Positions 24,906 to 36,489 of a stretch of 64,000 bases of DNA are shown piece by piece (the first letter of the stretch is position 1; each line of letters begins with the position of its first letter). Source of the DNA: Ursus arctos (lineage: Eukaryota; Chordata; Mammalia; Carnivora; Ursidae); NCBI RefSeq assembly GCF_023065955.2, contig NW_026622786.1, positions 46,300,938 through 46,364,937 of the forward strand. The letters are read 5' to 3'. The notes under the pieces were generated by a model, which ran no database searches, was not told the DNA's origin, and worked only from the letters and a program-made list of their open reading frames with translations. The translations under genes were made by a program, and so were the position numbers.

Positions 24906-25795
24906 AAATCCCGCTCCCAGCAAAGAAAAGATAATGAGTCTGTGGCCTCTGCCACAGAACTGATGGATATGGATATAACCAAATTATCAGAAATGGGGTT
25001 CAGAGTAACAATGGTCAAGATGATGTGCAGGATTGAAAAAAATATCAACGAAAATACTAACAAGAATATAGAATCTCTAAGGGTGGAAATGAGAGCAAAT
25101 CTGGCAGGAATTAAAAATACTACAAATCAGTTGCAGTCAAAACTAGAGGCTCTGATGGCCAGGGTAAATGAGGCAGAAGAACGAATTAGTGAATTGGAGG
25201 ATTGGATGGTAGAAGAGAAAGTTAAAACAGAAACTTGGTTCAAAAAAATTCAATCTCAAGAATGTAGAGTACGGGAGATTACTGACGCAATGAAACGTTC
25301 CAATGTCAGAATCATCGGAATCCCTAGAGGGGTGGAGAAAGAGAGAGGTCTAGAAGAGATATTTGAACAAACTGTAGCTGAAAACTTCCCTAACCTGGCA
25401 AAGGAAACAAGCATTTGTATCCAAGAGGCAGAGAGGACCCCTCCCAAGGTCAATGGGAACAGGCCTACACCACGTCACATATAGTGCAATTCGCAAATAT
25501 TAGATCCAAGGATACAGTATTGAAAGCAGCCAGGGGGAAGAGATTCCTTATGTACAGAGGGAGAAATATCAGAATAACGTCAGACCTGTCTACACAGACC
25601 TGGCAAGATAGGAAGGGTTGGCAGGGTATATTCAAAGCTCTATCTGAGAAGAACATGCAGCCAAGGATCCTTTAACCAAAAAGGCTGTCATTCAGAATTG
25701 ATGGAGAGATAAGGACCTTCCAGCATTGGCAGAGACTGATTGAATTCGTAACTACCAAACCAGCCCTACAGGAGATATTAAGGGGGGTTCTATAA
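24906..25795 (+). pseudogene. L1 ORF1 (RNA-binding chaperone), broken
   Basis: ORF1p is a trimeric RNA-binding chaperone that coats L1 RNA in cytoplasmic particles. The first part reads openly from 24906 to about 25480. It has a polar N-terminus, a heptad-rich coiled coil (ending '...EAEERISELEDW'), then the start of the RRM-like domain ('RSNVRIIGIPRGVEKERGLEEIF'). The frame then shifts near 25460-25490 to '...QFANIRSKDTVLKAARGKRFLMYRGRNIRITSDLS'. In that frame a TAA at 25673-25675 replaces an expected Tyr codon, after which the C-terminal domain continues to the natural stop at 25793-25795. No in-frame ATG sits at the expected start. The codon at 24906 is AAA, where I infer the ancestral ATG was. 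At about 295 codons it is close to the usual length. It is dead. Confidence 0.9.
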
Positions 25796-25866
25796 AAGTA
25801 AAACACCCCAAGAGTGATACAGAACAGAAATTTACAATCTACAAAAACAAAGACCTCACAAGCAAC

Positions 25867-28800
25867 ATGACATCATTAAAATCATATCTCTCAATAATCA
25901 CTCTATATGTGAATGGCCTAAATGCTCCCATAAAAAGCCACAGGGTTGCAGATTGGAGAAAAAGACATAACCCATCCATTTGCTGTCTACAAGAGACTCA
26001 TTTTGAACCTAAAGATACATCCAGACTGAAAGCGAAGGGGTGGAAAACCATTTTTCATGCCAATGGACCTCAAAAGAAAGCTGGGGTAGCAATTCTCATA
26101 TCAGACAGATTAGATTTTCAACTAAAGACTGTAGTTAGAGATACAGAAGGACACTATATTATTCTTAAAGGATGCATCCAACAAGTGGATATGAAAATTA
26201 AAAATATCTATGCCTCCAACAGGGGAGCAGCTAGGTACAGAAGCCAACTCTTAACCAGAATAAAGAGACATATAGATAAAAATACATTAATAGTAGGGGA
26301 CCTCAATACTCCACTATCAGCAATAGACAGATCACCTAAGTGGAAAATCAACAAAAAACAAGAGCTTTGAATGACATACTAGACCAGATGGACCTTATAG
26401 ATATATACAGAACACTACACCCCAGAACAACAGAACACTCATTCTTTTCGAATGCACATGGAACTTTCTCCAGAATAGACCATATACTGGGTCACAAAAC
26501 AGGTCTCATACAATACCAAAAGACTGAGATTATTCCCTGCATATTCTCAGACTACAATGCTTTTAAACTAGAACTCAATCACAAGGAAAAATTTGGAAGA
26601 AACTCAACATGTGGAAACTAAGAACCATCTTGCTCAAGAATGATTGGGTAAACCAGGAAATTAAAAATCAATTTAAACAATTTATGGAGACCAACAAGAA
26701 TGAAAACACAACGGTCCAAAACCTATGGGACGCTGCAAAGGTGGTCCTAAGGGGAAAATACATAGCCATCCAAGCCTCACTCAAAAGAAGAGAAAAATCT
26801 AAAATGCAGTTTTTATATTTTCACCTCAAGAAGCTGGAGCTGGAACAGAAGAATAGGCCTAACCCACACACAAGAAGGCAGCTGATCAAGATTAGAGCAG
26901 AGATCAATGAATTAGAAACAAGGAGCACAGTAGAGCAGATCAACAGAACTAGAAGCTGGTCCTTTGAAAGATTAAATAAGATTGACAAACCACTGGCCAG
27001 ACTTATTCAAAAGAATAGAGAAAGGACCCAAATTAATAAAGTTATGAATGAAAGGGGAGCGATCACAACCAACACCAATGAAATAGGAAGGATCGTTAGA
27101 AACTTTTATCAACAGCTTTATGCCAATAAATTAAACAACCTGGAAGAAATGGATGCCTTTCTGGAAACCTATAAACTAGCAAGACTGAAACAGGAAGAAA
27201 TCAATTATTTAAACAGACCTATTAATTATGAAGAGATTGAAGCAGTGATCAAAAACGTCCCCAAAAACAAGAGTCCAGGGCCTGACGGATTCCCCGGGGA
27301 ATTCTACCAAACGTTCAAAGAAGAAATAATACCTATTCTCCTGAAGCTGTTTCAAAAATAGAAACAGAAGGAAAACTATCAAACTCATACTTTGAGGCCA
27401 GTATTACCTTGATCCCCAAACCAGGCAAAGACCCTATCAAAGAGGAGAATTATAGACCGATATCCCTGAAGAATATGGATGCCAAAATTCTCAACAAGAT
27501 CCTAGCTAATAGGATCCAACAGTACATTAAAAGGATTATCCATCATGACCAAGTGGGATTCATCCTGGATGCAAGGTGGTTCAACATTTGCAAATCGATC
27601 AGTGTGATACATCACATCAACAAGAAAAAAGTCAAGAACCATATGATCCTCTCAATTGATGTAGAAAAAGCATTTGACAAAATACAGCATCCTTTCCTGA
27701 TTAAAACCCTTCAGAGTGTAGGGATAGAGGGTACCTTCCTCAATTACTTAAAAACCATCTATGAAAATCCTACATCAAATATCATTCTTAATGGGGAAAA
27801 GTTGAAAGCCTTTCCCTTAAGATCAGGAACACGACAAGGATGCCTACTCTCACCATTATTATTCAACATAGTACTAGAAGTCCTTGCAACAGCAATCAGA
27901 CAACAAAAAGGGATAAAAAGTATCCAAATCAGTAAAGAAGAAGTCAAACTGTCTCTCTTCACAGATGACATGATACTCTATCTGGAAAACCCAAAAGACT
28001 CCACCTCCAAACTACTAGAACTTATAGAGCAATCCAGTAATGTGGCAGGATATAAAATCAATGCTCAGAAATCAGTTGCATTTCTAGACACTAACAATGA
28101 GACTGAAGAAAGAGAAACTAGGGAATCCATTCCATTTATAATAGCACCAAAAATCATACGTTATCTCAGAATTAACTTAACCAGAGACGTAAAGGATCTA
28201 TATTCTAGAAACTATAAATCACTCTTGAAAGACTTTGAAGAAGACACAAAAAGATGGAAAAATTTTCCATGATCATGGATCGGAAGAATAAACATAGTTA
28301 AAATGTCTATGCTACCCAGAGCAATCTACACTTTCAATGCCATCCCAATCGAAATACCAATGACATTTTTCAAAGAACTGGAACAAACAGCCCTTAGATT
28401 TGTGTGGAATCAGAAAAGGCCCCAAATTGCCAAGGAATTGTTGAAAAGGAAAAACAAAGCTGGGGGCATCATGTTGCCAGATTTCAAGCTATACTACAAA
28501 GCTGTGATCACGAAGACAGCATGGTACTGGCACAAAAACAGACACATAGACCAATGGAACAGAATAGAGGCTACAACCTCTTTGACATCGGCTACAGCAA
28601 GTTTTTTCATGACACATCTCCAAAGGCAAGAGAAACAAAAGATAAAATGAACTTGTGGGACTTCATCAAGATAAAAAGCTTCTGCATAGCCAAGGAAACA
28701 GTCGAAAAAACTAAGAGGGAGCCCATGGAACGGGAGAAGATATTTGCAAATGACACCACAGATAAAAGATTAGTATCCAAGATCTACAAAGAACTTCTCA

Positions 28801-29381
28801 AACTCAATACACATGAAACAAATAATCAAATCAAAAAATGGGCAGAAGATATGAACAGACACTTTTCCAATTAAGACATATAAATGGCTAACAGACACAT
28901 GTAAAAGTGTTCAAAATCATTAGCCATCAGAAATTCAAATCAAAACCACACTAAGATACCACCTTACACCAGTTAGGATGGCAAAAATGGACAAGGCAGG
29001 TAACAACAAATGTTGGAGAGGATGTGGAGAAAGGGGATCCATCTTACACTGTTGGTGGGAATGCAAGTTGGTACAGCCACTTGGAAAACAGTGTGGAGGT
29101 CCCTTAAAAAGTTAAAAATTGAGCTACCCTATGATCCAGCCATTGCACTACTGGGTATTTACCCCAAAGATACAGACGTAGTGAAGAGAAGGGCCATATG
29201 CACCCCCATGTTCATAGCAGCATTGTCCACAATAGCTAAATTGTGGAAGGAGCCGAGATGCCCTTCAACAGATGACTGGATAAGAAGATGTGGTCCATAT
29301 ATACAATGGAATATTACTCAGCCATCAAAAAGAATGATTTCTCAACATTTGCTGCAACATGAATGGGACTGGAGGAGATAA
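25867..29381 (+). pseudogene. L1 ORF2 (endonuclease / reverse transcriptase), broken
   Basis: ORF2p nicks target DNA and reverse-transcribes L1 RNA. The endonuclease domain (25867-26600) shows 'CCLQETH' with the catalytic Glu, 'VGDLNTPLS' and 'RIDHILG', but the final SDH motif reads SDY (codon TAC at 26553), losing the catalytic His. The reverse transcriptase (27250-28290) shows '[13 protein letters not shown]', '[13 protein letters not shown]', '[15 protein letters not shown]' and a catalytic motif FTDD (27958-27969) in place of FADD. A Cys-rich knuckle (C..C...H.C) is readable from 29011. Frame changes occur near 26345, 26610 and 27358, the last two looking like single A losses. A TGA stop lies at 28270, an internal deletion near 28570 removes roughly 80 codons, and the frame shifts again near 29085. 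The span is 3.5 kb against about 3.8 kb in human L1. It cannot make a working protein. Confidence 0.93.
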
Positions 29382-29720
29382 TGCTAAGTGAAATAAGTCA
29401 AACAGAGAAAGACAATTATATGGTTTCACTCATTTATGGAACATAAGAAATAGGAAGATCTGTAAAAGAAAGGGAAGAATGAAGGGGGGTAAACAGAAGG
29501 GGGAAGGAACCATGAGAAACTATGGACTCTGGGAAACAAACTGAGGGCTTCAGAGGGGAGGGGGGTAGGGGATTGGGATAGGCCGGTGATGGGTATTAAG
29601 GAGGGCATGTATTGCATGGTACACTTGTTATACTCAAGTAATGAATCATGGAACATTACATCAAAAACTGGGGATATACTGTATGGTGACTAACATAACA
29701 TAATAAAAAATGTTATAAAA
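29382..29720 (+). other. L1 3'UTR and tail
   Basis: This includes a purine-rich G-run region (about 29485-29580) typical of mammalian L1 3'UTRs, then 'aacataacataataaaaaatg'. The same 3'UTR reappears in reverse at 63530-63800. Confidence 0.85.
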
Positions 29721-29734
29721 GAAATCTTTCCTTT

Positions 29735-29756
29735 TTAAGGCTAATAATATTATATA
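29735..29756 (-). mobile_element. Old antisense L1, second short segment
   Basis: The text 'aaggctaataatattatatat' continues the old antisense L1 left off at 23812, and is cut again by the next L1 3' end. Confidence 0.6.
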
Positions 29757-30226
29757 TCCATATTATGGAAACAGCCCAAGTGTCTATCAAAATATGCATG
29801 GAGAGAAGATATTGTATATTACAATGGAATATTATTCAGCCATAAAAAAGACTGAAGTGTTACCTTTTGCAACAACCTGGATAGAGCTAGAGAGTATTAT
29901 GCTAAGTGAGATAAATCAGTCAGAGAAAGACAAATACCACATGATTTCACTTCTATGTGGAAGTTAAGAAACAAAACAAATAAGCAAAGTAGAAAAAAAA
30001 GAAAGGAACAAACAAACCAAGAAACAGACTCTTAATTCTAGAGAACAAACAGATGGTTCCCAGAGGGGAGATGGGTGGGGCATGGATGAAATAGGTGACC
30101 GGGATTAAAGGGTACACTTATAATAATGAGCACTGAGAATAGAACTGCTGAATCACAATATTGTACACCTGAAACTAATATAACACTGTTAACAATATTG
30201 GAATGAAAAAAACTTAATAAAAAGGT
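29757..30226 (+). mobile_element. 5'-truncated L1 3' end (older, L1MA-like)
   Basis: Sense L1 sequence: 'acaatggaatattattcagccataaaaaag', 'gagagtattatgctaagtgag', 'gaaagacaaataccacatgatttcac', then the 3'UTR 'attgtacacctgaaactaatataacactg' and an A-rich 'gaaaaaaacttaataaaaagg' end. The tail runs into a TA-rich microsatellite. Confidence 0.88.
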
Positions 30227-30318
30227 TAATATATATATACATATATATATATATATGTATGTATGTATATATATATATAAAATATATGTATATATTTAAA
30301 ATATATATATATATCATT
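30227..30318. repeat. (TA)n/(TATG)n simple repeat
   Basis: A stretch of alternating TA with several GTAT units directly follows the L1 A-rich tail, so it probably grew from that tail or target site. Confidence 0.9.
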
Positions 30319-31880
30319 GTATTTACATATTACATTTTTGCTTATCCCTCATCTGCTGATGGACACCTGCATTGTTTCTCTTTTGAATATAGTACATAAT
30401 GCTGCTATGAACATAGTTGAACAAACATCTCTTCAAGTTCTTTCTTTTTGATTCTTTTGGGTATACACCAAGAACTAGAATTGCTGGATTACATGTTAAC
30501 CTTGTTTTTAATTTTTTAGCAGAAGGGATGTACTCTTTTTCATAGTGGTTACACCATTTCTACTCACACTAAAAATGCATGAGGATTTAAATTTCTCCAC
30601 ATCCTCACCAACAATTGTTATTTCTGTTTTATTTTGTTTTGTTTTGATAATAGCCATCCTAACAGGTGTGAAGTGGTATCTCATTGTGGTAATGATTAGT
30701 TTTCCCAAATGATTAGTGATTAGATTTCTTTTCATTTGCTTGTTAGGTATTTGTGTATCTTCTCTGGAAAAATATCCACTACAATCTTTTCCCCATTGTC
30801 TAATTAGACTAGTTCCTTTTTGTTTGTTGAGTTGTATATATAAACGTATATTCTGGATATTAACTCTTTATCTGATATAGGATGTGAAAATATTTTCTCC
30901 AATTTTTGGTTGTTTTAATGCAAAAGTTTTTAATTTTCATGTAGATCAAATTGTTTCATTTTTTTTCTTTTGTTGTCTGTGTTTTTTGGTGTCATATCCA
31001 AGATATCAATGCCAAATCCAATGTCATGAGGATTTCTCCCATGTTTTCTTCTGATAGTTTAATAATTTTATCTCTTTACATTTAGGTCTTTCATCAACTT
31101 TAGTAAATTTTTGTATATAGTTGAACGTAACAGTCCAATTTCATTATTTTTCACGTGGATATCTAATTTTCCCAATACTATTTGTTGAAAAATCTTAGCA
31201 TTCTCTGGTTGTCTTGGCACCCATCATAAATAATTGAAATGTGTATGTGAGGGTTTACGTCTCTCTAAATTCTTTCATTGTTCTAGATTACTGTTTTTAT
31301 ACCAGTACCCCACTCTTCTCACTTTGAAATCAGGAAGTATTAGATCTCCAACTTTATTCTTCTTTTTCAAGAGTGTTTTGTCTACTCAGGGTCACTTGAC
31401 ATCTCATGAATTTTAGAATTTTTTTCTATATCTGAAAAAAAAAGCATACCATTGGGATTTTGCTAAGGATTTCAGTGAATGTGTAGATAACTTTGGGTAG
31501 TATTGACATCTTAACAATATTACGTTTTACAGTTCATGAACACAAAATGTCTTTCTACTTATTGGTGCATTCCTTCTTTCAGCAATGTTTTCTAAGTTAT
31601 GCAGTTCAAGTGTTTGGTTTCCTTGGTTAAGTTTATTTCTAAGTAATTTATTTTTTTGATGCTGTTATAAAAGGAATTATTGATTTATTTTGCAGATTGT
31701 TGTCAGTATATAGAAATGCAACTGAGTTTTGAGTATTGGATTTGTATCCTGCCACTTAGCTGACTTCCTTTTTTAGTTTTAACTGTTTTCTGTGTGTGTG
31801 TCTGTGTGTGTGTGTGTGTGTGTGTCTGTTAACATATAAATCATGTTTGTGAACAGAGATAATTTTGCGTCCTGCTTTTA
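30319..31880 (-). mobile_element. Old antisense L1, main segment (ORF2 C-terminal half)
   Basis: The plus strand shows classic antisense L1 order: 'catctgctgatggacacctgc', 'gctgctatgaacatag', 'gggtatacaccaagaactagaattgctgg', 'atagccatcctaacaggtgtgaagtggtatctcattg', 'attctggatattaactctttatctgat' and '...gtgaacagagataattttgcgtcctgc'. Reading left to right this runs from near the L1 3' end into the reverse transcriptase region. It is heavily diverged and non-coding. A (TG)n microsatellite sits at 31791-31829. Confidence 0.88.
31791..31829. repeat. (TG)n microsatellite
   Basis: TG dinucleotide repeat with two TC interruptions. Confidence 0.95.
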
Positions 31881-31984
31881 CACATTTATATACTTTAATC
31901 AGGCTTTTTTGCCATCTCTCTAATACTATATCACTAATGTTTTGTGAAGAATACATCTTTTTTAATATATTCTATACAATTTTA

Positions 31985-32972
31985 AAGTTTTTATTTAAAT
32001 TCCACTTAACATATTGTGTAATATTAATTCCAGGTGTAGAATTTAGAGATTCATTACTTACATACAACACTCAGTGCTCACCACAAGTGGCCTCCTTAAC
32101 ACCCATCACCCGTTTAGCCCATCCCCCACCCACCTCCCCTCCAGAAGCCCTCAGATTGTTCTTTATTGTTAAGAGTTTGTTTGTTGTTTGTCTCTCTTGC
32201 CCCCCACCCTTGTTCATTTGTTTTGTTTCTTAAATTTCACCTATGAGTGAAATCATATGACATTTGTCTTTCTCTGACTGACTTATTTAGCTTAGCCTAA
32301 TATTCTCTAGCTCCATCCATGTCCTTGTAAATGGCAAGATTTCATTCATTATATGGCTAATATTCCACTGTATATATACCACTTCTTCTTTATCAATTCA
32401 TTAGTTGTTGGGCATTGGCCTATTACCATAATTTGACTATTATTGATAATGCTGCTATAAACACTGGGTGCACGTATCCCTGAGAATTAGTATTTTTGTA
32501 TCCTTTGCATAAATACCTAGAAGTGCAATAGCTAAGACATAGGGTAGTTCTATTTTTATCTTTTTGAGGAAGCTCCATACTGTTTTCCGCAGTGGCTGCC
32601 CCAATTTGCATTCCCACCAACAGTGGAAGAGGGCTCCCCTTTCTCCCCGTCCTCACCAACAACTGTTGTTTTCTGTGTTGCTAATTTTAGCCATCCTGAC
32701 AGCTGTAAGGTTATACATCATTATAGTTTTGATTTGTATTTCCCTAATGATAAATGCTGTTGAGCATTTTTTCATGTGTCTGTTGGCCGTCTAGATGTCT
32801 TCTTTGGAAAAATATCTATTCATGTCTTCTGTCCATCTTTTAACTGGATTATTTGCTTTTTGGGTTAGAGTTTTATAAGTTCTTTATTTTGGATACTAAT
32901 CTTTAAGGAGATGTATCATTTTCAAAGATCTTGTCCCATTCTGAAGGTTGTCTTTTAGTTTTGTCGATTTCT
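31985..32972 (-). mobile_element. Antisense L1 3' end inserted into the older L1
   Basis: The left end is reverse L1 3'UTR ('ttccaggtgtagaatttagagattcattactt', 'ctccttaacacccatcacccgtttagccc'), followed by antisense ORF2 C-terminus ('gaagctccatactgttttccgcagtggctgcccc', 'ttggatactaatctttaaggag'). The left border is fuzzy: about 100 bp at 31880-31985 is not clearly L1. Confidence 0.85.
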
Positions 32973-33240
32973 TGCTTTCTCCTTTTCAATTTGGATTACT
33001 TTACTTTTTTTCCTGTCTTAATTGTTCTGTCTAGGCCTTCAGTACTATGATGAACAGAAGTGGTGAAAATCAACATCCTCATCTTATTCCTAATCTTAGA
33101 GAAAAAAAAATTTCAGTCTTTTACCATTGAGTGTAATGTTAACTGTGATTTTACATATATGGCTTTTATTACGTTGAGGTAGTTTCCCTCTATGCCTAGT
33201 ACTTTGTCCATATTTTCCTTTAGCTCTCCAAGTATATTCA
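32973..33240 (-). mobile_element. Old antisense L1, last segment (reverse transcriptase region)
   Basis: After the inserted L1, the older copy resumes: 'caatttggattactttactt', 'aattgttctgtctaggccttcagtactatgatgaacagaagtggtg', then 'cattgagtgtaatgttaactgtg'. These are the blocks expected right after the point reached at 31880. Confidence 0.8.
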
Positions 33241-33338
33241 AGGAAGACAGTTGAAAGTCTTTGTCTAGTATGATCAATCCTGTGTCTTTCAGGAGTGGTT
33301 TCTGGAAATTTACTTGTTCCTTTAAGTATTTATGTTTC

Positions 33339-33528
33339 TGGGGCACGTAAGTGGCTCAGTTGGTTAAGCGTCTGCCTTAGGTTCAGGTCATGATCCCAGG
33401 GTCCTGGGATTGAGCCCTGCATCAGGTTTCCTGCTCAGTGGGGAGTCTGCTTCTCCCATCTCCCTCTGCCCCTGCCTCTTGCGCTCTCTCTCAAATAGAT
33501 AAATAAAATCTTTTAAAATATATATAAA
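33339..33528 (+). repeat. Carnivore SINE (SINEC, older type)
   Basis: The head is GGGGCACGTAAGTGGCTCAG, followed by 'ttaagcgtctgccttaggttcaggtcatgatcccagg', 'ctgctcagtggggagtctgcttctcc', a CT-rich run and an A/T-rich tail. A flanking repeat 'aagtatttatgttt' / 'aaatatttatgttt' at about 33324 and 33533 is the likely target duplication. Confidence 0.92.
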
Positions 33529-33540
33529 TAAATAAATATT

Positions 33541-34417
33541 TATGTTTTCCTGTTTTTTTTTGTATGTTCTGTGATCTTTTGTTTGAAAATTGAGAATTTG
33601 AAAAAATCAGTTACCTCTCCAAGTTTTTGAAGACTGGCTCTCTGCAGGAAATTTTCACCAATTAGCAAGACGTATCTGATCCTCGGAATCAGCTTGGCAT
33701 TAAAGTTTATGATCCTCTTAGGACTTTTCCAGGCATGTGTCTTCCCTAGGCATGGGTTTGTCCTTGTTTCCCATTCCCCTGTGTAGATGGCTACTTTTCG
33801 ATGTGTTAATTTTCCTCACACTCTCATCCTTGTTTGTACTAGTGGCTTTAGCTGTTATATTGTATTCCTTAATCAGTAATCTCTTGCCCCAGGCATCTGC
33901 TGGTCTGTAGTCCTCTTGTAGCTTTCATGAAACATTTTCTAACCTCTAATATGAGCTCTGCTGCTTTTGGCTGCCTGAGAGCTCACCTACATGACACAGA
34001 GGCCAATCTCTAAGGTAGCCACCAGATAAATTATGTTGCGAATTAGGTCTGCTCTATCTTCTCTGGTTCATAGAACATAACTGGTGACAGAGCTGCCGCT
34101 ACCTCCAGATCACACCAGGGCCACACTGCACCAAGAATAAGGTAGAGCAAAGGTAAATAAAAATACCCCCAAATTTTCTTGTGAATTTTTTTTTAAATTG
34201 GGCATTTGCTTGGTTGTTGGAGATATTTCACAGATTTCTAGAGCTCCTGTAAAGTTATTTAGCCTGTCTCTAGTTGTTTATTTACCATTTCCATGAAAAA
34301 ATAAAGACCCTTAGAACTTCCAGGTCCTCTAGCCTGCCAATATCCCTCTTTCAGTAAATATATTTTTTGCCATTTTTTTAATAGTCTATCTTATTTTTCA
34401 TTCACTCATTCACTGAT
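33541..34417. other. Unassigned sequence, possibly an old repeat
   Basis: The part near 33550-33610 ('tgtatgttctgtgatcttttgtttgaaaattgag') resembles an old interspersed repeat I cannot name, and may continue the repeat interrupted by the SINE. No gene is seen. Confidence 0.35.
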
Positions 34418-34418
34418 T

Positions 34419-34443
34419 CTATCTATCTATCTATCTATCTATC

Positions 34444-34474
<31 letters not shown>

Positions 34475-34519
34475 ATCTATCTATCTATCATCTATCTATG
34501 ATCATCATCTATCTATCTC
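34419..34519. repeat. (CTAT)n microsatellite, compound
   Basis: A tetranucleotide repeat broken four times by CATCTAT steps, a pattern typical of variable tetranucleotide loci. Confidence 0.95.
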
Positions 34520-34544
34520 AGTATTTTTCAGGCAGAATGATAGC

Positions 34545-36400
34545 TTACAGCTATTTGGGACACAACATTGAATGAAGGAGACAAAATTCCCCTATTTTAT
34601 GACATCTGTCTTCTACTTAAGTAAAATTATATACAGTGATACAGTAGGGCAGAAAGTGATAATTGCTAAGAAAAAAAGTAAAGCAAGAAAGTGGGTAGGG
34701 GATATCAGAAAATAGTGCAATGTTTAAATAGGGCATTAGGGAAAGGTTCACAACAAAGAGATCCTTGAGTTAAAAACTACATGAAGTGAAAGAGAATTGT
34801 GAAGATGTCTGAAAAGAATGCAGCTCAGGCAAAGAAAAGACCTTTTGTAAAATCCTTCAGACAAGTACGCACACATCTGGTGTGTTTCAAGAAAAGCAAG
34901 ATAGCCAATGATGTTGAGCAAAGTGAGCAAGGGGCAAAAAGCAGAAGGCTTTTTTTTAAAGAGGGCTAGAAATTGTAGAGCCTTTAAACATTACTAACTA
35001 AGGCCTTTGGCTTTACTTCACTTGGAAAAGCATTGGAGAGCTTTGAAGCAGGGGCATGGGATGATCTGAGTTAAATTTGAAAAGAATCAAGGAGGCTGCT
35101 CTGTTAAGATTAGGTTCTAAGGTGGTAAATGCATTAGCAGGGAGATCAATTAGAAGGTCATGTAAATAATACTACATAGATACAACAGCAGTGTAGACCA
35201 CCATACTTGTAGTGTGATAATGAAGTAGATTTTCTGATAAACTTTGAAGAAATAACAAATGTAATTTGCTGAAGAATTGGTTATGGAAGTAAGGGAGAGG
35301 AAGAATTCAAGTGTAACTCTATGGCTTTGGTCTGTGCAATTTGAATGGAGTTGCCATTCACTGCAGTGGGAAGAGCCACATGATGGGCAGGTTTGAAGGC
35401 GGGAAAGAGAAAGATCAGAGTTCAGTTTTAAACTTGATAAGGTAAAAACACCAATTGAAAATTCAAGACCAGATAGTAAGGAGTTGGATTTTTTGAGGCT
35501 GGAGTTCAAAAAAGACATCAGGTCTTAAAGTATTAGTATGGGAGGCATTAGAATAAAGATGATATTTAATCCTTAAGACTGTTGGAAATTACCAATGGCC
35601 ATGAAAAATAGAAAAGATAAAATTTTAGTTTTATAGTTAGGAAACAGGAAAGGAGCTTGAAATGGAATGGCTAAAAGGAAAAAAGAAAAACAGCAAAATG
35701 TGGTGTGCTGGAAGTCAAGTGAAAAAGCCACAATCAGTGGCATATGCTGATAGGAAGTTAAGTACATTAAGGTTTGAAAATTGATTGTTGTATAGAGCGA
35801 TGTGGAGGTCATTGGTGATTTCTCAAGAGCAGAATAGTGGAGCAGTAAGGGCAAATTCTGCCTGGAGAAGAGTTTGAGACAGTAAGAATAGACAAACTTT
35901 CCTAAGGAGTTTCATTGTAAAGAAAAGGAAAGGATTGATACAGTAACTGACTAAAGTCATATATTAGTTTTTCTTTCTTTCTTTCTTTCTTTCTTTTCTC
36001 TCTCTCTCTCTCTTTTTTTAGTTTTCTTTTTTAAAATGGGAGAATTATGGTTTTTGTGTATGCCAATGAAACTCATCCTCTGGAGACTGAAAAACTGATT
36101 TTGCTGCATATGAAAGAGTGCTGCTGTTACATTGCTCTTGAAGAGGCAAAGAAAGATGTTATTCACTAGATACATGGAAGTGCTGACCTTCAATTTGAGC
36201 GTGGAAAGTTTATCCAACATAATTGAAGGAATGGCATCATATGTGGCAAAAATGCAGGAGTGTTGGTGTTTATAAGAGCGGGAACTTGTGGAATTTCTCT
36301 CCTGAGAGCCTATTTTGTTTTTGTTTTTGTTTTTTTTTAATGGGATTTGAAAGTAAGACATTTCAATTCAAGAGTCAGAATAAAAGATAAAGTGTTGGAT
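34545..36400 (-). mobile_element. L2 LINE, antisense copy 1
   Basis: Blocks run from the L2 3' portion into its reverse transcriptase: 'aaggcctttggctttacttcacttgg', 'ggcatgggatgatctgag', 'gagttgccattcactgcagtgggaagagcc', 'gtggtgtgctggaagtcaagtgaa', 'gatgtggaggtcattggtgattt' and 'tagacaaactttcctaaggag'. It is ancient, with no usable frame. A TTTC/TC simple repeat at 35969-36013 interrupts it. The borders are approximate. Confidence 0.75.
35969..36013. repeat. (TTTC)n then (TC)n microsatellite
   Basis: A pyrimidine-only run with a shift from tetranucleotide to dinucleotide units. Confidence 0.93.
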
Positions 36401-36489
36401 GTTTAAAGAAAGAAAGGGGCAAATAATTTTCATTTAGGAGACAAAGTAGTGAATGGAATAACGAAATGTAGTTTGACTCCTAAGTAAAA

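Larger units (their letters stand above)
23813..29720 (+). mobile_element. Nearly full-length carnivore L1 retrotransposon (inactive)
   Basis: This 5.9-kb element has L1 layout: a CpG-containing 5'UTR starting near 'gaggagaaaatatggcagaggagtagggg', a broken ORF1, a short spacer, a broken ORF2, a 3'UTR with a G-rich stretch ('gaggggaggggggtagggg' at about 29554) and an 'aataaaaaa' tail. It sits within an older antisense L1. A likely 14-bp target-site duplication lies at 23799-23812 and 29721-29734, sharing TCTTTCCTTT with a few mismatches. Presence of the 5' end means it arrived almost complete. Several frameshifts, stops and an internal ORF2 deletion make it inactive now. Confidence 0.95.

Noticed and set aside
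34419..34519. Repeated CTAT units considered as a CRISPR-like array
   Set aside because: It is a simple tetranucleotide microsatellite with no unique spacers, and the genome is mammalian.
35957..36361. 134-codon minus-strand frame
   Set aside because: It spans a TTTC/TC microsatellite inside an ancient antisense L2. Low-complexity end and no family motif.
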